Below the pieces are notes generated by a model, which made no database searches, was not told where the DNA came from, and was given only the letters and a program-made list of their open reading frames with translations. Of a DNA stretch of 64,000 bases, positions 53,199 through 62,729 are shown piece by piece. The position numbers and the translations under genes were made by a program. This stretch comes from Phragmitibacter sp965284365 (lineage in GTDB: Bacteria; Verrucomicrobiota; Verrucomicrobiia; Verrucomicrobiales; Verrucomicrobiaceae), in contig OZ260079.1 of the NCBI GenBank assembly GCA_965284365.1, positions 5,146,001 to 5,210,000 of the forward strand. Reading direction: 5' to 3'. Each line of letters begins with the position of its first letter. Positions within the stretch are counted from its first letter, which is position 1.

Positions 53199-54528
53199 AT
53201 AAACCGGATCCGTGCTCACCTCCATCCCGCTCATAAACGCACTTCCCGGCCACGTAAGTAGCCTTGACTGCACGGTCATCTCCCAGGGTCATGAACGTGA
53301 ACAACTCATCCGCTATACTCTCGCAGTAGCCTTGCCGATAGGCCATCAAGGGCGTGGCTCGCGGATCCAGCAGAATCACATCCGCGTCCATGCCTACACC
53401 GATCGTGCCAATACGATCCTGCAACGAAAGAGCCTGCGCCCCACCACGTGTCGCCAGGTAAAACGCTTGTGCGGCGCTTAACCGATTCCCTTGCATGCGA
53501 GCCGCTTTATAGGCTTCGTTCAAAGTCTGGAGCTGGCAGAAACTCGTGCCTGCTCCTATGTCCGTACCTAGACCCACCCGCAACGGTCTTCGCGCATCTT
53601 TGGCATCCGCCATCCGAAACAATCCGCTGCCCAAAAAGAAATTCGAAGTCGGACAGTGTGCCAGTGCAGCGCCACTTTCAAAACAAAGCTTGAAGTCTTC
53701 CTCATTCAGATGAATGCCGTGGCCAAAGATGGAACGGTCGCCCACGAGACCTGCATGGGCATACACATCCAGATAGTTTTTCCGCTCTGGGAACAACTCC
53801 CGCACCCAACGAATCTCGTCCATCGACTCACAGAGATGGCTCTGTACATACAGAAAATCATTCTCCTTCACCAAAGCCCCCGCGATCTCCAGTAGCGCCT
53901 CCGAACAACTCGGAGCGAATCGTGGGGTCACCGCGTAATGCTGACGTCCCTTCCCATGCCAGCGCTGAATTAAACCCGTGTTTTCTTCGTAGGCCCGATC
54001 GGCAGCCTCCAACAAGGCTGTAGGCGCATGACGATCCATCAAGACCTTGCCCGCCACCATGCGTGTATTCCAGCGCTGAGATTCCTCAAAGAAAGCGTCC
54101 ACGGAAACTCGATGAACGGTGGCATAGACCGCCGCTGTGGTGGTGCCACAACGCAGTAACTCTTGCATAAACACTCGCGCTGCCGCCGCAGCATAGTTTT
54201 GATCGGCAAATCGTTGTTCCGTCGGAAAGACATAATGCTCCAGCCAGCCGAGCAGACCTTCTCCATAGGCTCCCACCATTTCCGTCTGAGGGTAATGTAC
54301 ATGGGCATCCACAAAGCCGGTGGAGAGGATGCAGTCAGGTTCGTGACGCACAGACAGGTCAGGCCATTCCGCGAGTATTTGTTTGGCTGGACCAAATGCA
54401 GAAATCCTGCCTTCTCTCATCACCACGACCGCATCGTCATGGTAAACGAGACAATCGTGCTCCGTCTGAAGAAACGGATCGCCCCGAAACGTCACGGCAC
54501 GAGCACGGATGGCGGTGATCTCGCTCAT
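53176..54528 (-). CDS. guaD: Guanine deaminase
   Basis: A 450-residue amidohydrolase that deaminates guanine to xanthine in purine salvage. Zinc-ligand regions are DAHVHYPQ, SHLCESMDEI and GHGIHL, with the later Asp ligand in VGLGTDIGAGT. FGHGIHLNEEDF and AHCPTSNFFLGSG are characteristic for GuaD. It overlaps the DUF1648 gene at its 3' end, and begins 10 bp after the stop of the large heme protein. Confidence 0.9.
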   Translation of the reverse strand: MSEITAIRARAVTFRGDPFLQTEHDCLVYHDDAVVVMREGRISAFGPAKQILAEWPDLSVRHEPDCILSTGFVDAHVHYPQTEMVGAYGEGLLGWLEHYVFPTEQRFADQNYAAAAARVFMQELLRCGTTTAAVYATVHRVSVDAFFEESQRWNTRMVAGKVLMDRHAPTALLEAADRAYEENTGLIQRWHGKGRQHYAVTPRFAPSCSEALLEIAGALVKENDFLYVQSHLCESMDEIRWVRELFPERKNYLDVYAHAGLVGDRSIFGHGIHLNEEDFKLCFESGAALAHCPTSNFFLGSGLFRMADAKDARRPLRVGLGTDIGAGTSFCQLQTLNEAYKAARMQGNRLSAAQAFYLATRGGAQALSLQDRIGTIGVGMDADVILLDPRATPLMAYRQGYCESIADELFTFMTLGDDRAVKATYVAGKCVYERDGGEHGSGLFTPPQLS

Positions 54529-54538
54529 CGGATGAATA

Positions 54539-57500
54539 TCAATGCTCTGCCGGTGCCGTTTTCTTTTTGTTGCTGCCGCTTTTCAGGCTGGCGAGATAGG
54601 CCACCACATCCCGGATCTGGCGCTTGGTCAAAATCACATTCATGGGCGGCATCACCGATACAGGTTCCGTCTTACTGGCAATATCCATGACCGGCACCGC
54701 AACGACTTTTCCATCAGCCATGCGCAGTTTCAGTTGCTGATCATTAATAGAAAGGAAGCCCCCTGCGAGATTCTCGCCCTTCCTTGTCACGATCGAGATC
54801 AAGCCATAGCCCTCCGCCAACTTTGCATTGGGAGCGACAAGTGCTTCCAAGAGGTAACTCTTGTCTTTTTCCGCTCCAATGGAACTCAGCACAGGACCCA
54901 CGTTGCTGCCTTCTTTCTTGTCAAAGCGATGGCAAGCCGTGCAATTGGCCATCAAATTCTCCAGTGCCAGTTCCTTTCCTGCGGAGGAATCTCCCCCTTC
55001 CAGGCACTCGGCAAATGCCGCCAATCCATCAATATGTTTGCTCCGGTAAGCAGCGACCATATCGCCCAGGGTAGGCACCTCTTTACCTCGCGCTTCTGCT
55101 GCCTCCAGCAGATCCAACTGCGCCGATGCCGCCGACTTTCCTGCGAGCAACAGCTTCAGCTGGGCCGTCAAGATCTCGTCTGCCTCCGGCAGTTTTACCG
55201 CGGCCAGCACGCTGACAGCCTTCTGCTTCTCGAGAGTCGCTCCTTTTGAGATCAATTTGACCGCCGCTTCAACTGCTTTGTCTGGAGTCGCCTTGACCGC
55301 CATCTCCAGCGCAGCAACCCGCAGAACCGGAGTGGTCTTGCCGTTTAGCAATCCATCCAGGACCTTCAGCAATTCAGGGCTAGCTGGGTGCTGATTCTCC
55401 AACAAACGGAGCGCCTCAACTCGCACCAACTCAGGGGCGCCAGCTTCCTCCACCGCTGCCTGCGCCAGCTTTGCTGATACAGGTAGCTGATAAGCCGTCA
55501 GAATGGAAATGGCTTCTGCCTTCAACTCCTTCGGCTGCAGTGCCATCAGAGCTTCGAGTTCAGGGCGTGCCACATCGGCCATCACCTGGGGGCGTTCTCC
55601 TAAGGGTCGTGCCCGGCCATCCACACGGTCGAGCATCGGCGGCTTGCTCCAGAGCTTGGCCAGATTCAAAGCCTCCAAACGCAAGGTCAGTGGAGCGGTG
55701 GCGTTCAGCGCATAGTCGATGACACGTTTGGCGTTCGTGGCATCACCGATACGGTAGCTGGCATTCAGTGCACGACGCGTCACTGCTTCAGCATACACGC
55801 GATCACCATCCAACAATGCCGCCAGCGTAGGCATCGACGCCGTGATGGATTCGTCATCATGAATCCCCCGCGCCGCTTCGGCAGCCACACTGTCATCCTT
55901 GTCAGATAGAAACTCGGTTATACCCGGATCCAGTTTCCGTCTGAGGGCAAGGACCGCCGCGACACGGACCGCTCGCGAAGAGTCGTCTTTGCTTTTTATT
56001 AAGTCTTCCGACGTGGCGCTTCCTGCTAATCCCACCACCACTCCGTGACGCAGGAATACATCCACGTCGCCATTCTCCACTGCCATTTTCCGCAACGCAT
56101 CGAGCGCCCCGGGAACCTCAAGTTTACCGATCGAGATGGCGGCCCGCATCCGCACCCGCGCGTCTTTATCTGCCAGCAGGCCAATTAAGGCCGAACCAAA
56201 TTTACCGCCTTCCGGTGAATCGCCCAGAATCTTCGCGGCTTGTGCCCGGACTTCGCTATTCTTATCCGCCAGTAGCTTGGCAAAGACTCCTCCATCTGCT
56301 TTCACTGCCCCCGATCGCAAGCCCTGCCCCAGTCCCCAGATCGCGTGATACCGCGCATACTTGGAGGACTCCACCGACTGCGCCACTCTCTCCAGTTCCG
56401 CAAAGGCACCGCGCTTCACCAGCTCAAACTGGCTCTCCTGCCGCACGCGCATGTCTGCGTGACCTAACAAACTCACAAGTTCACCCACGTCGCGCTTGGC
56501 GAATCCGGCCTTCAAAATCCCAGCCACTTCTTGCCGTTCACTGCTGCCGATTCCCGTGGCATCATCCACCGTCCAGACAGCACCAATTTCGTTGAGCGCA
56601 TAATCCCCACCCCAATCCGCCATGTAAATCTTCCCATCGGATCCCCAACTCATGCCAATGCCCATGACGCCGCTCGCCACCAGTTTGTCCTCAGTCATCT
56701 CAAAACCAGCCCCAGAGCTCTTCACCTTGATGGCGTTCATCTTGCCGGAGGGAAACTGATTCAGGAAAAACGTCTGCCGCCAGGCTGAGCCGAGTGCCGT
56801 TCCTGGTTCATAGGCAAATCCCGCTGGACCATCATGCGAATTCGCCAACGGCGGCGTGATGTATTCCGGCTGACCTTCGTGCCTTGGCTGCCAAAGACCT
56901 TCATTCACCCAGGGCACATAGCCTTTCATATACTGATAACTACAGCGCCAGCCCGAGTCGCTGTGCTCCGCAATGTAAACAAGCCGCTCTTTCTCACCCG
57001 GCTTGTCCGCATCGTTGTCTACGCCAAAGACATCCCCCTGCTCATCGAAAGCAATCTCCTGCACATTGCGAAGACCGTGAGCGAAAATTTCAAAATGCGA
57101 TCCATCCGGTTCGCAGCGCAAAAGACAGCCCTCATGAGGCTTGGCGACCCGCTTACCTTCTTTCGTCGTCACGTTCACCCCTTTGTCACCGATGGTCCAA
57201 TAGATGCGTCCATCAGGCCCCACACGCGGTCCATGCATGTCATGTCCGGCATAGGCAATGTGGTGCCCAAAGCCATGCGCTACGACTTCACGTTCATCAG
57301 CCACACCATCATCGTTCGTATCGCGCAGCCTCCAGAGGTCCGGCGCAATCGTACAATACACCCAGCCATCATGCCACAGGATGCCGGCAGCGATACCCGT
57401 AACTTCCGTGTCAAAGCCCTCGGCAAACACTGTCATTTTGTCCGCCGTGCCATCGTGATCGGAGTCTTCCAGACGGTAGATGCGTTCCGTATGCACCGTC

Positions 57501-57880
57501 AGGTCTTTCCAGTCGATCGACCCATCACCATTGTGATCCTTCAGGCTGCCCTCAGGTCGTAGCATTTTTCCCGGCGCCAGCACCTCGTGGAAGAACGCTT
57601 TCTTCTGCTCGACACTCTCCAGCGCCACGTCATTCGGAATCCACTGCGTATGCTCCCGGATATCCAGGTCCCCCACTTTCCGCCGGGTCGTCTGCGTCAC
57701 ATACACTCGTCCCAAATTGTCCACCGTGCACGCTACGGGGTCCGGCACATTCAGTTCACCAGACCACTTGTGCAGATCCAGCTTTGTGGCAGGCGGCTTG
57801 GACGGGGCCGGTGTTTGAGCGGCCAAGACGGAAGCTACTGCCAATACGGGGGCAACAATCCGGCATGCGAGGGTGAGCAT
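54539..57880 (-). CDS. PVC-type heme-binding membrane-bound dehydrogenase with HEAT-like repeats
   Basis: A 1113-residue exported protein. After a signal peptide (LTLACRIVAPVLAVASVLAA) it has a beta-propeller dehydrogenase domain (about 40-450) with EF-hand-like DSDHDGTADKMTVFAEG, then a HEAT-like helical region (about 470-930) and a C-terminal cytochrome c with heme motif CTACH (MANCTACHRFD). It belongs to a PVC-specific heme-binding family, likely a periplasmic sugar- or alcohol-oxidising dehydrogenase. Followed by guaD at 10 bp, it may be co-transcribed. Confidence 0.85.
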   Translation of the reverse strand: MLTLACRIVAPVLAVASVLAAQTPAPSKPPATKLDLHKWSGELNVPDPVACTVDNLGRVYVTQTTRRKVGDLDIREHTQWIPNDVALESVEQKKAFFHEVLAPGKMLRPEGSLKDHNGDGSIDWKDLTVHTERIYRLEDSDHDGTADKMTVFAEGFDTEVTGIAAGILWHDGWVYCTIAPDLWRLRDTNDDGVADEREVVAHGFGHHIAYAGHDMHGPRVGPDGRIYWTIGDKGVNVTTKEGKRVAKPHEGCLLRCEPDGSHFEIFAHGLRNVQEIAFDEQGDVFGVDNDADKPGEKERLVYIAEHSDSGWRCSYQYMKGYVPWVNEGLWQPRHEGQPEYITPPLANSHDGPAGFAYEPGTALGSAWRQTFFLNQFPSGKMNAIKVKSSGAGFEMTEDKLVASGVMGIGMSWGSDGKIYMADWGGDYALNEIGAVWTVDDATGIGSSERQEVAGILKAGFAKRDVGELVSLLGHADMRVRQESQFELVKRGAFAELERVAQSVESSKYARYHAIWGLGQGLRSGAVKADGGVFAKLLADKNSEVRAQAAKILGDSPEGGKFGSALIGLLADKDARVRMRAAISIGKLEVPGALDALRKMAVENGDVDVFLRHGVVVGLAGSATSEDLIKSKDDSSRAVRVAAVLALRRKLDPGITEFLSDKDDSVAAEAARGIHDDESITASMPTLAALLDGDRVYAEAVTRRALNASYRIGDATNAKRVIDYALNATAPLTLRLEALNLAKLWSKPPMLDRVDGRARPLGERPQVMADVARPELEALMALQPKELKAEAISILTAYQLPVSAKLAQAAVEEAGAPELVRVEALRLLENQHPASPELLKVLDGLLNGKTTPVLRVAALEMAVKATPDKAVEAAVKLISKGATLEKQKAVSVLAAVKLPEADEILTAQLKLLLAGKSAASAQLDLLEAAEARGKEVPTLGDMVAAYRSKHIDGLAAFAECLEGGDSSAGKELALENLMANCTACHRFDKKEGSNVGPVLSSIGAEKDKSYLLEALVAPNAKLAEGYGLISIVTRKGENLAGGFLSINDQQLKLRMADGKVVAVPVMDIASKTEPVSVMPPMNVILTKRQIRDVVAYLASLKSGSNKKKTAPAEH

Positions 57881-57964
57881 GGCGTATCCCTTTCATGAGC
57901 GCCCCACGGGCGCAAGCTGAAAACGACCTAACCTTATACTCTCAGCCTCAGGGCTCGAGTTCAC

Positions 57965-59251
57965 TCAAATTGCCTTGCGTAACACCTTGGAATTCCGTCC
58001 GTTTTTGTCATACGCGGCACGGCGCGGCGGAGGGAGGATGTCAGGACCATCCACAGTGTAGCCCATCTTCTCCTCAAAAAACCGAAAGGCCTGCGTGCTC
58101 AATGCGAAGATGTTCTCGCAGCCACGCTGCTTCGCCACCCCTTCAGCGAAGGCCACCAGCTTCCGGCCATAGCCACGATTCTTGTGCGCCCGCCTTACGA
58201 AGAACAAGGCAATCTCAGCCAGCTTGCTACCATCCTCTTGATCAAAAGCATGCACCGCGATGGAGCCCACCATTTTGCCGTCCACCTCCAGGACGTAGAT
58301 GTCCTTGATATCCCGCTGCAACTGCTCCCGGCTCCGGGGCGCGAGTGCCGCGTCATCAATGCTCTGCCGGATCATGCTGATCAGATCCGGCACATCACTC
58401 ATGTCAGCCGCACGGATTTGTTGGTACTCGTCGGCATGCACCATGGTGCCCACGCCTTCACTGCTGAAAAGTTCCGCCAGCAAGACTTCATCCTGCCTGC
58501 CATCCACAATGTGTACTCGTGGAATCCCCTCAGTGCAGGCCAGCGCGGCATGCTTTAGCTTGGACAGAAGGCTGGGGTCCATGCCCGTGTTCGTTGCGCG
58601 GGCCATTTCTCTTGCTTGCTCGATGGGCAATTGCGCGATGCGAACCCCGTCCGCATCGGTCAGTCCTTCCTCGGCAATGAAGATGACTTTAGACGCGTCC
58701 AGTTCCAAAGCCACATCAATGGCGACCTCATCGGAATTCAATCGCAAACTCGCGCCCCGGCCATCGTAACCAAGCGGCGGCAGCACCGGTAGAATGTCTT
58801 CCTTCAGCAGAGCTTTCAACATCCGGTCATCGACCCGCTCAATCCGCCCCGTGTTCTCATAATCCACGCCGTCGATGACACCCGCCGGATGCACCGCCAG
58901 TGCATTGGGCACTGCTACGCGCAATTCAAGCGCGGTCAGGTCACCCACCAGTTCGCTAGTTAGCCGGGAAATAGCATCCGCACTCACATCGAGCGTCGCC
59001 TGATCCGTGCGACCCATCCCATCATCACTGGTCAGATTGATGCCCCGCATCACTGCCAAATCCTGGATCTGCTGCCGCGCTCCAAAGACGATCACAACCT
59101 GGATGTTCAGTGACTGCAGCACCGCGATGTCTTGCAGCAAGCTCGGGTAGTTTGGCAGGCGCATCACGGCTCCATCCAGTGCAATGACAAAGATGCGTCC
59201 CCGGAATTGTGGGACGTAATGGAGGATGCCTCTGAGGTCTTCGAAGTTCAT
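57965..59251 (-). CDS. argA: N-acetylglutamate synthase (amino-acid kinase + GNAT)
   Basis: A 428-residue two-domain enzyme that starts arginine biosynthesis by acetylating glutamate. The N-terminal amino-acid-kinase domain (about 1-280) carries the NVQVVIVFGARQQI-type strand, and the C-terminal GNAT domain (290-428) has the acetyl-CoA motif FFVRRAHKNRGYGRKLVA and ends with FFEEKMGYTVDG. Both match ArgA. It is monocistronic. Confidence 0.92.
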   Translation of the reverse strand: MNFEDLRGILHYVPQFRGRIFVIALDGAVMRLPNYPSLLQDIAVLQSLNIQVVIVFGARQQIQDLAVMRGINLTSDDGMGRTDQATLDVSADAISRLTSELVGDLTALELRVAVPNALAVHPAGVIDGVDYENTGRIERVDDRMLKALLKEDILPVLPPLGYDGRGASLRLNSDEVAIDVALELDASKVIFIAEEGLTDADGVRIAQLPIEQAREMARATNTGMDPSLLSKLKHAALACTEGIPRVHIVDGRQDEVLLAELFSSEGVGTMVHADEYQQIRAADMSDVPDLISMIRQSIDDAALAPRSREQLQRDIKDIYVLEVDGKMVGSIAVHAFDQEDGSKLAEIALFFVRRAHKNRGYGRKLVAFAEGVAKQRGCENIFALSTQAFRFFEEKMGYTVDGPDILPPPRRAAYDKNGRNSKVLRKAI

Positions 59252-59389
59252 GAATGGGCAGCAAAAAGAGCCGGAACCGGGAACCTACGCGCAATTCCGC
59301 CCGATGAAAACTGATGTATTCGCCAGAAAAGAAATAATTCGGGGAGGTCTTGTCTTCTCTCATCTGCCATCCAGCATCGCGCTTTCGCT

Positions 59390-59902
59390 TCAAAGAGTTC
59401 TGCCGACGCGACCAGCATCCATGTACTTCAGTAAACTCAAACAGTAGAGCAGCGGCACAATTCCGATGACACCAAACGAGCAGTCAATCAGTCGCCAATA
59501 GAACGGGATGCCGCGGATCGGTCCGCAGATGAGCGCCAGCGGTACGACCAGGAGGCAGGCAACTATCCCCGTATAGATAACCGGGCGGCTCTCTTTCGGC
59601 CGCAGCCAGGGATGCACAAAAAACAACGCGATGACAATATGTCCAAATGCCAGCCAGTCGGTGCCATAGGCAATCCAGGGATGCTCCGCATACATGCCTT
59701 CAAGTCCGTTCTTGATGGTCAAAATCCAGAACGCAACTCCCGTGTGATCATCGGGCAATACATCCTTGGCCAGACCAAGCCAATCTGCCAGCAGCCGCAT
59801 CTCATGCAGCAGTGGAAAGGCCGTAATGCCGCTGATGAGCAACCCTAAGATGAACAATCCCATCGCCACCCGGTAGCGAAAAATGGCGGCTGCTTCAGGC
59901 AT
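59390..59902 (-). CDS. Membrane protein of unknown function
   Basis: A 170-residue membrane protein with about four hydrophobic segments (MGLFILGLLISGITAFPLL, LAFGHIVIALFFVHPWL). Its start overlaps the stop of the preceding symporter gene by 8 bp, so translation is coupled and it may be a small partner of the symporter. The frame extends to 59980 without a good start. No family recognised. Confidence 0.6.
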   Translation of the reverse strand: MPEAAAIFRYRVAMGLFILGLLISGITAFPLLHEMRLLADWLGLAKDVLPDDHTGVAFWILTIKNGLEGMYAEHPWIAYGTDWLAFGHIVIALFFVHPWLRPKESRPVIYTGIVACLLVVPLALICGPIRGIPFYWRLIDCSFGVIGIVPLLYCLSLLKYMDAGRVGRTL

Positions 59903-61484
59903 CGGCGGGAAGACTATCGTGATGAATCGCCGTTCTCTTTTGCTGATCCGCCGACGTCTTGAAACACATCGCCACCGCAACGGTTACAATCGTTCCAAGA
60001 GTAATCCGCCAAGGGAATGCAATGATGAACGGCTCGTCGATGCCCAGGGTCAACTGAACTTCCTTCACGCTCATCACCAGCACGGCGATGATCCCGCAGA
60101 TCATGCCGAGCACGTTCCCCAAGTCATTTCCGCGCGTCTTTGTAAACAACGCCACCAGGAAAATGCCAAGTATCGAACCAAACGTGTAACCCAGGATCCC
60201 CAGCACCAGCGGGATGATGCGTGTCTCAGGATGATTGGTCACATACCAGGCTGTGGTCACGCCCACCGCGATGATTAAGACAGCGAAGAGCAGCGTGCTC
60301 CAGCGCAACACACTAACCTTCCGCGCATCGGTTACATCTCCCGTCATCCTCGGAATGATGAAGTCACGGGCGAAGCTGGTGGACAGCGCATTCAGAGCCG
60401 TGCTCAGCGATCCCATGGCCGTGGCCAGAATACCCGCCGTCACCAGCCCGCGTAGCCCCGCCGGCATCACATGCAGGATGAAATACGGGAACACTTCCCG
60501 CGAGTCCTGCGGCACATTCGGATCAGGCTGTTGCTGATAATAGAGAGAAAGCAAAAGCCCGATGAAGACAAACGCACTCACTATCGGCACATCCACGAGA
60601 CCAGACATGATCGTTGCAAAGGCACTCTGATTTTTGTTCTTCGCCGTCAGCATCCGCTGCACCGTGTCCTGATCAATACCGTGCGTCGCCATGGTGACAA
60701 AAGTCGAGGCAATGAACGCCGCCCATATCGTGTACTCGTGGGTGAGGATGTAGGCGATGTCCGGCAGCGTGCCGCCATTCGTTCCCCAATCCACAAACAC
60801 CGGATTCACGATGTGCGCCCCAATGGCCTCCCAGCCTCCCTCGATTTTCCCTACGAGGAACGCGATCGCAAAACCCACTGCGGCGACCAGCACCGTCACC
60901 TGGATGAAGTCCGTCCAGATCACCGCTCGAATCCCACCCACCGTGGTATAGATAGCCGTTGCCAGGCTCACCAACACCAACGCCCCCGCGAAGAGCCAGA
61001 ATTTCTCCTGCGGCGTCACCGGCTGCCCCGTGAACATCTCATAGGCCAGCACCACAATGATGGCAGACACATACAACCGGGTGCCCATGGCCAGCACCCG
61101 CGTGATCATGAATAGGATCGAAGAAAAGCTTCTGGTCACCGGCCCGAACCGCGTGCCCAGGAACTCATAAATAGAGATCACCCCGTGTTTGTAATAAATC
61201 GGGATGAAGATGAAGCTCACGAAGATGCGCGCCAGGATGGTGCCGATGGCGAGCTGCACATAGGTCCAGTTTCGCTTATCAAACCCCTCCCCGGGCGCCC
61301 CTAAAAACGTCGCCGCACTGATCTCAGCCGCGATGATGGATGCCAGCACCGCCCACCAGGCCATCTCCCGGTCTCCCAGCGTAAAGCCTTCCACACTCTT
61401 GTTCTTCCGGCTCTGCGCCAGCCCAATGCCCATGATGACGCCGAAGTAGGCCAGGAGCACGAGGATATCTGCCAGGTATTGCAT
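59895..61484 (-). CDS. Sodium:solute symporter (SSS family)
   Basis: A 529-residue, 13-14 helix membrane protein. The family is clear from VEGFTLGDREMAWWAVLAS, TTVGGIRAVIWTDFIQ and TAGILATAMGSLSTALNALS (the sodium-site region). Substrate may be a sugar or carboxylate and is unknown. ATG at 61484 is used; the extra five codons to 61502 have no similarity. Confidence 0.9.
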   Translation of the reverse strand: MQYLADILVLLAYFGVIMGIGLAQSRKNKSVEGFTLGDREMAWWAVLASIIAAEISAATFLGAPGEGFDKRNWTYVQLAIGTILARIFVSFIFIPIYYKHGVISIYEFLGTRFGPVTRSFSSILFMITRVLAMGTRLYVSAIIVVLAYEMFTGQPVTPQEKFWLFAGALVLVSLATAIYTTVGGIRAVIWTDFIQVTVLVAAVGFAIAFLVGKIEGGWEAIGAHIVNPVFVDWGTNGGTLPDIAYILTHEYTIWAAFIASTFVTMATHGIDQDTVQRMLTAKNKNQSAFATIMSGLVDVPIVSAFVFIGLLLSLYYQQQPDPNVPQDSREVFPYFILHVMPAGLRGLVTAGILATAMGSLSTALNALSTSFARDFIIPRMTGDVTDARKVSVLRWSTLLFAVLIIAVGVTTAWYVTNHPETRIIPLVLGILGYTFGSILGIFLVALFTKTRGNDLGNVLGMICGIIAVLVMSVKEVQLTLGIDEPFIIAFPWRITLGTIVTVAVAMCFKTSADQQKRTAIHHDSLPADA

Positions 61485-61584
61485 GGCATGAGAATGCCGC
61501 AAAGCGCCTTCTTGGCGATGGAAAAATGCGCCGCCTTTTCGATTCCTGATCGAGACAGGCGGCGCTCAGGCTCTGCGGCCAGTT

Positions 61585-62073
61585 CTAGTCTTGCTGCGCA
61601 ATTGCGACCAATTGGTCGAAGGCGACACCCCAGCCTTCAAAGAAGCCCATTGCCTTATGGTTCTCGCACTTTTCCTCAGACCAGTGCCGCGCCGTCGCTG
61701 TGTAGCGCGTGCCCCCGTTGGGCAGCAGTTCAAACTCAAGCATCCCCGTGAAGAAAAGCTCCGGGTTCGGCTCCCAGCCTGGCTTGTAGGCATCGGTGAA
61801 AACAATCTTCCGGTTCTCGATCACTTCCAGAAACACACCGACGTTCGGAAACTGTTGGCCCTCCGGGCTCTGCATGACGGATCGAAAAATGCCGCCAGGA
61901 CGCAGGTCAAGTTCGACTTCGACGGTCTTCCATGGCGCCGGCGTGAAGTGCTCCGTCATGCGGCTGTGCCACGTGTGGAAGAGGCGCTCCGGCGAAACCG
62001 GCACTTCACGGGAAAACTTGAGTTCGCGCGCGGACAAGGGTGATGGCTTGGGGGCTTCAGTGGTATCGCTCAT
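61585..62073 (-). CDS. SRPBCC/AHSA1-like protein
   Basis: A 162-residue protein with an SRPBCC/AHSA1-type beta-grip fold: FSREVPVSPERLFHTWHSRM at the start, then WKTVEVELDLRPGGIFRS and GVFLEVIENRKIVFTDAY. Such proteins bind hydrophobic ligands or (AHSA1) activate Hsp90. The frame extends up to 62331, but the SRPBCC similarity begins after MSDTTEAPK, so ATG at 62073 is used. No obvious partner nearby. Confidence 0.8.
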   Translation of the reverse strand: MSDTTEAPKPSPLSARELKFSREVPVSPERLFHTWHSRMTEHFTPAPWKTVEVELDLRPGGIFRSVMQSPEGQQFPNVGVFLEVIENRKIVFTDAYKPGWEPNPELFFTGMLEFELLPNGGTRYTATARHWSEEKCENHKAMGFFEGWGVAFDQLVAIAQQD

Positions 62074-62248
62074 GGTAGGAATGGCTGGATAAAGTTTGAG
62101 TTCAGTTTCAGACGATCGCTTTACAAATTCACGACGAATAGACCTTTCGCGCCAGGACAACCAGACCTGCTTTCCGGAAAAATTCTTCCGCCCCTTCCCA
62201 TCGCCATCGGACACAAAACAACAACATCCCCCTCCCCCAACCTTCCTG

Positions 62249-62278
62249 CTTGAAACTTGCCCCTTGAAACTTGAAACT
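62249..62278. repeat. Three CTTGAAACT repeats before the HIT gene
   Basis: CTTGAAACT occurs at 62249-62257, 62263-62271 and 62270-62278, ending 9 bp before the HIT start codon. It may be a regulatory element or simple repeat. Not otherwise explained. Confidence 0.4.
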
Positions 62279-62287
62279 CCCTCCCCC

Positions 62288-62632
62288 ATGACCATCTTCG
62301 AAAAAATCATCGCCCGCGAGATCCCCGCCAAGATCGTCTATGAGGACGACGACTGCCTGGCCATGCATGACATCAATCCGCAGGCACCCATCCATGTCCT
62401 CATTATCCCCAAACGCGTCATCCCCCGCGTAGGCGAGGCCCTTCCCTCAGACCAGAGCCTCCTCGGCGCCCTCCTCCTGGCCGCGGGCAAAGTCGCCGAC
62501 ACCCTGGGCGTCAAGTCCACTGACAAAGGCTTCCGCCTCGTCATCAACCACGGCAAAGACGGCGGCGAATCCGTCCCTCACATGCATATCCATCTCCTCG
62601 CCGGCCGCCCGCTGGACTGGCCACCGGGTTGA
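62288..62632 (+). CDS. HIT-family protein (HinT-like)
   Basis: A 114-residue histidine triad nucleotide-binding protein that hydrolyses adenosine 5'-phosphoramidates. The triad HMHIHLLAGR appears near the C terminus. MTIFEKIIAREIPAKIVYEDD is typical of HinT. The frame goes up to 62096 but the family starts at 62288. It is divergent from the SRPBCC gene. Confidence 0.9.
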   Translation: MTIFEKIIAREIPAKIVYEDDDCLAMHDINPQAPIHVLIIPKRVIPRVGEALPSDQSLLGALLLAAGKVADTLGVKSTDKGFRLVINHGKDGGESVPHMHIHLLAGRPLDWPPG

Positions 62633-62729
62633 TCGAGAATATCGTCTCTTATCTATTGAAAACCTTCGCTGGCGGAACGTATAGCTTCTCCCCCCGCCCT
62701 CAGCCCAGACCCGTCCGACAGTCCCCTTG

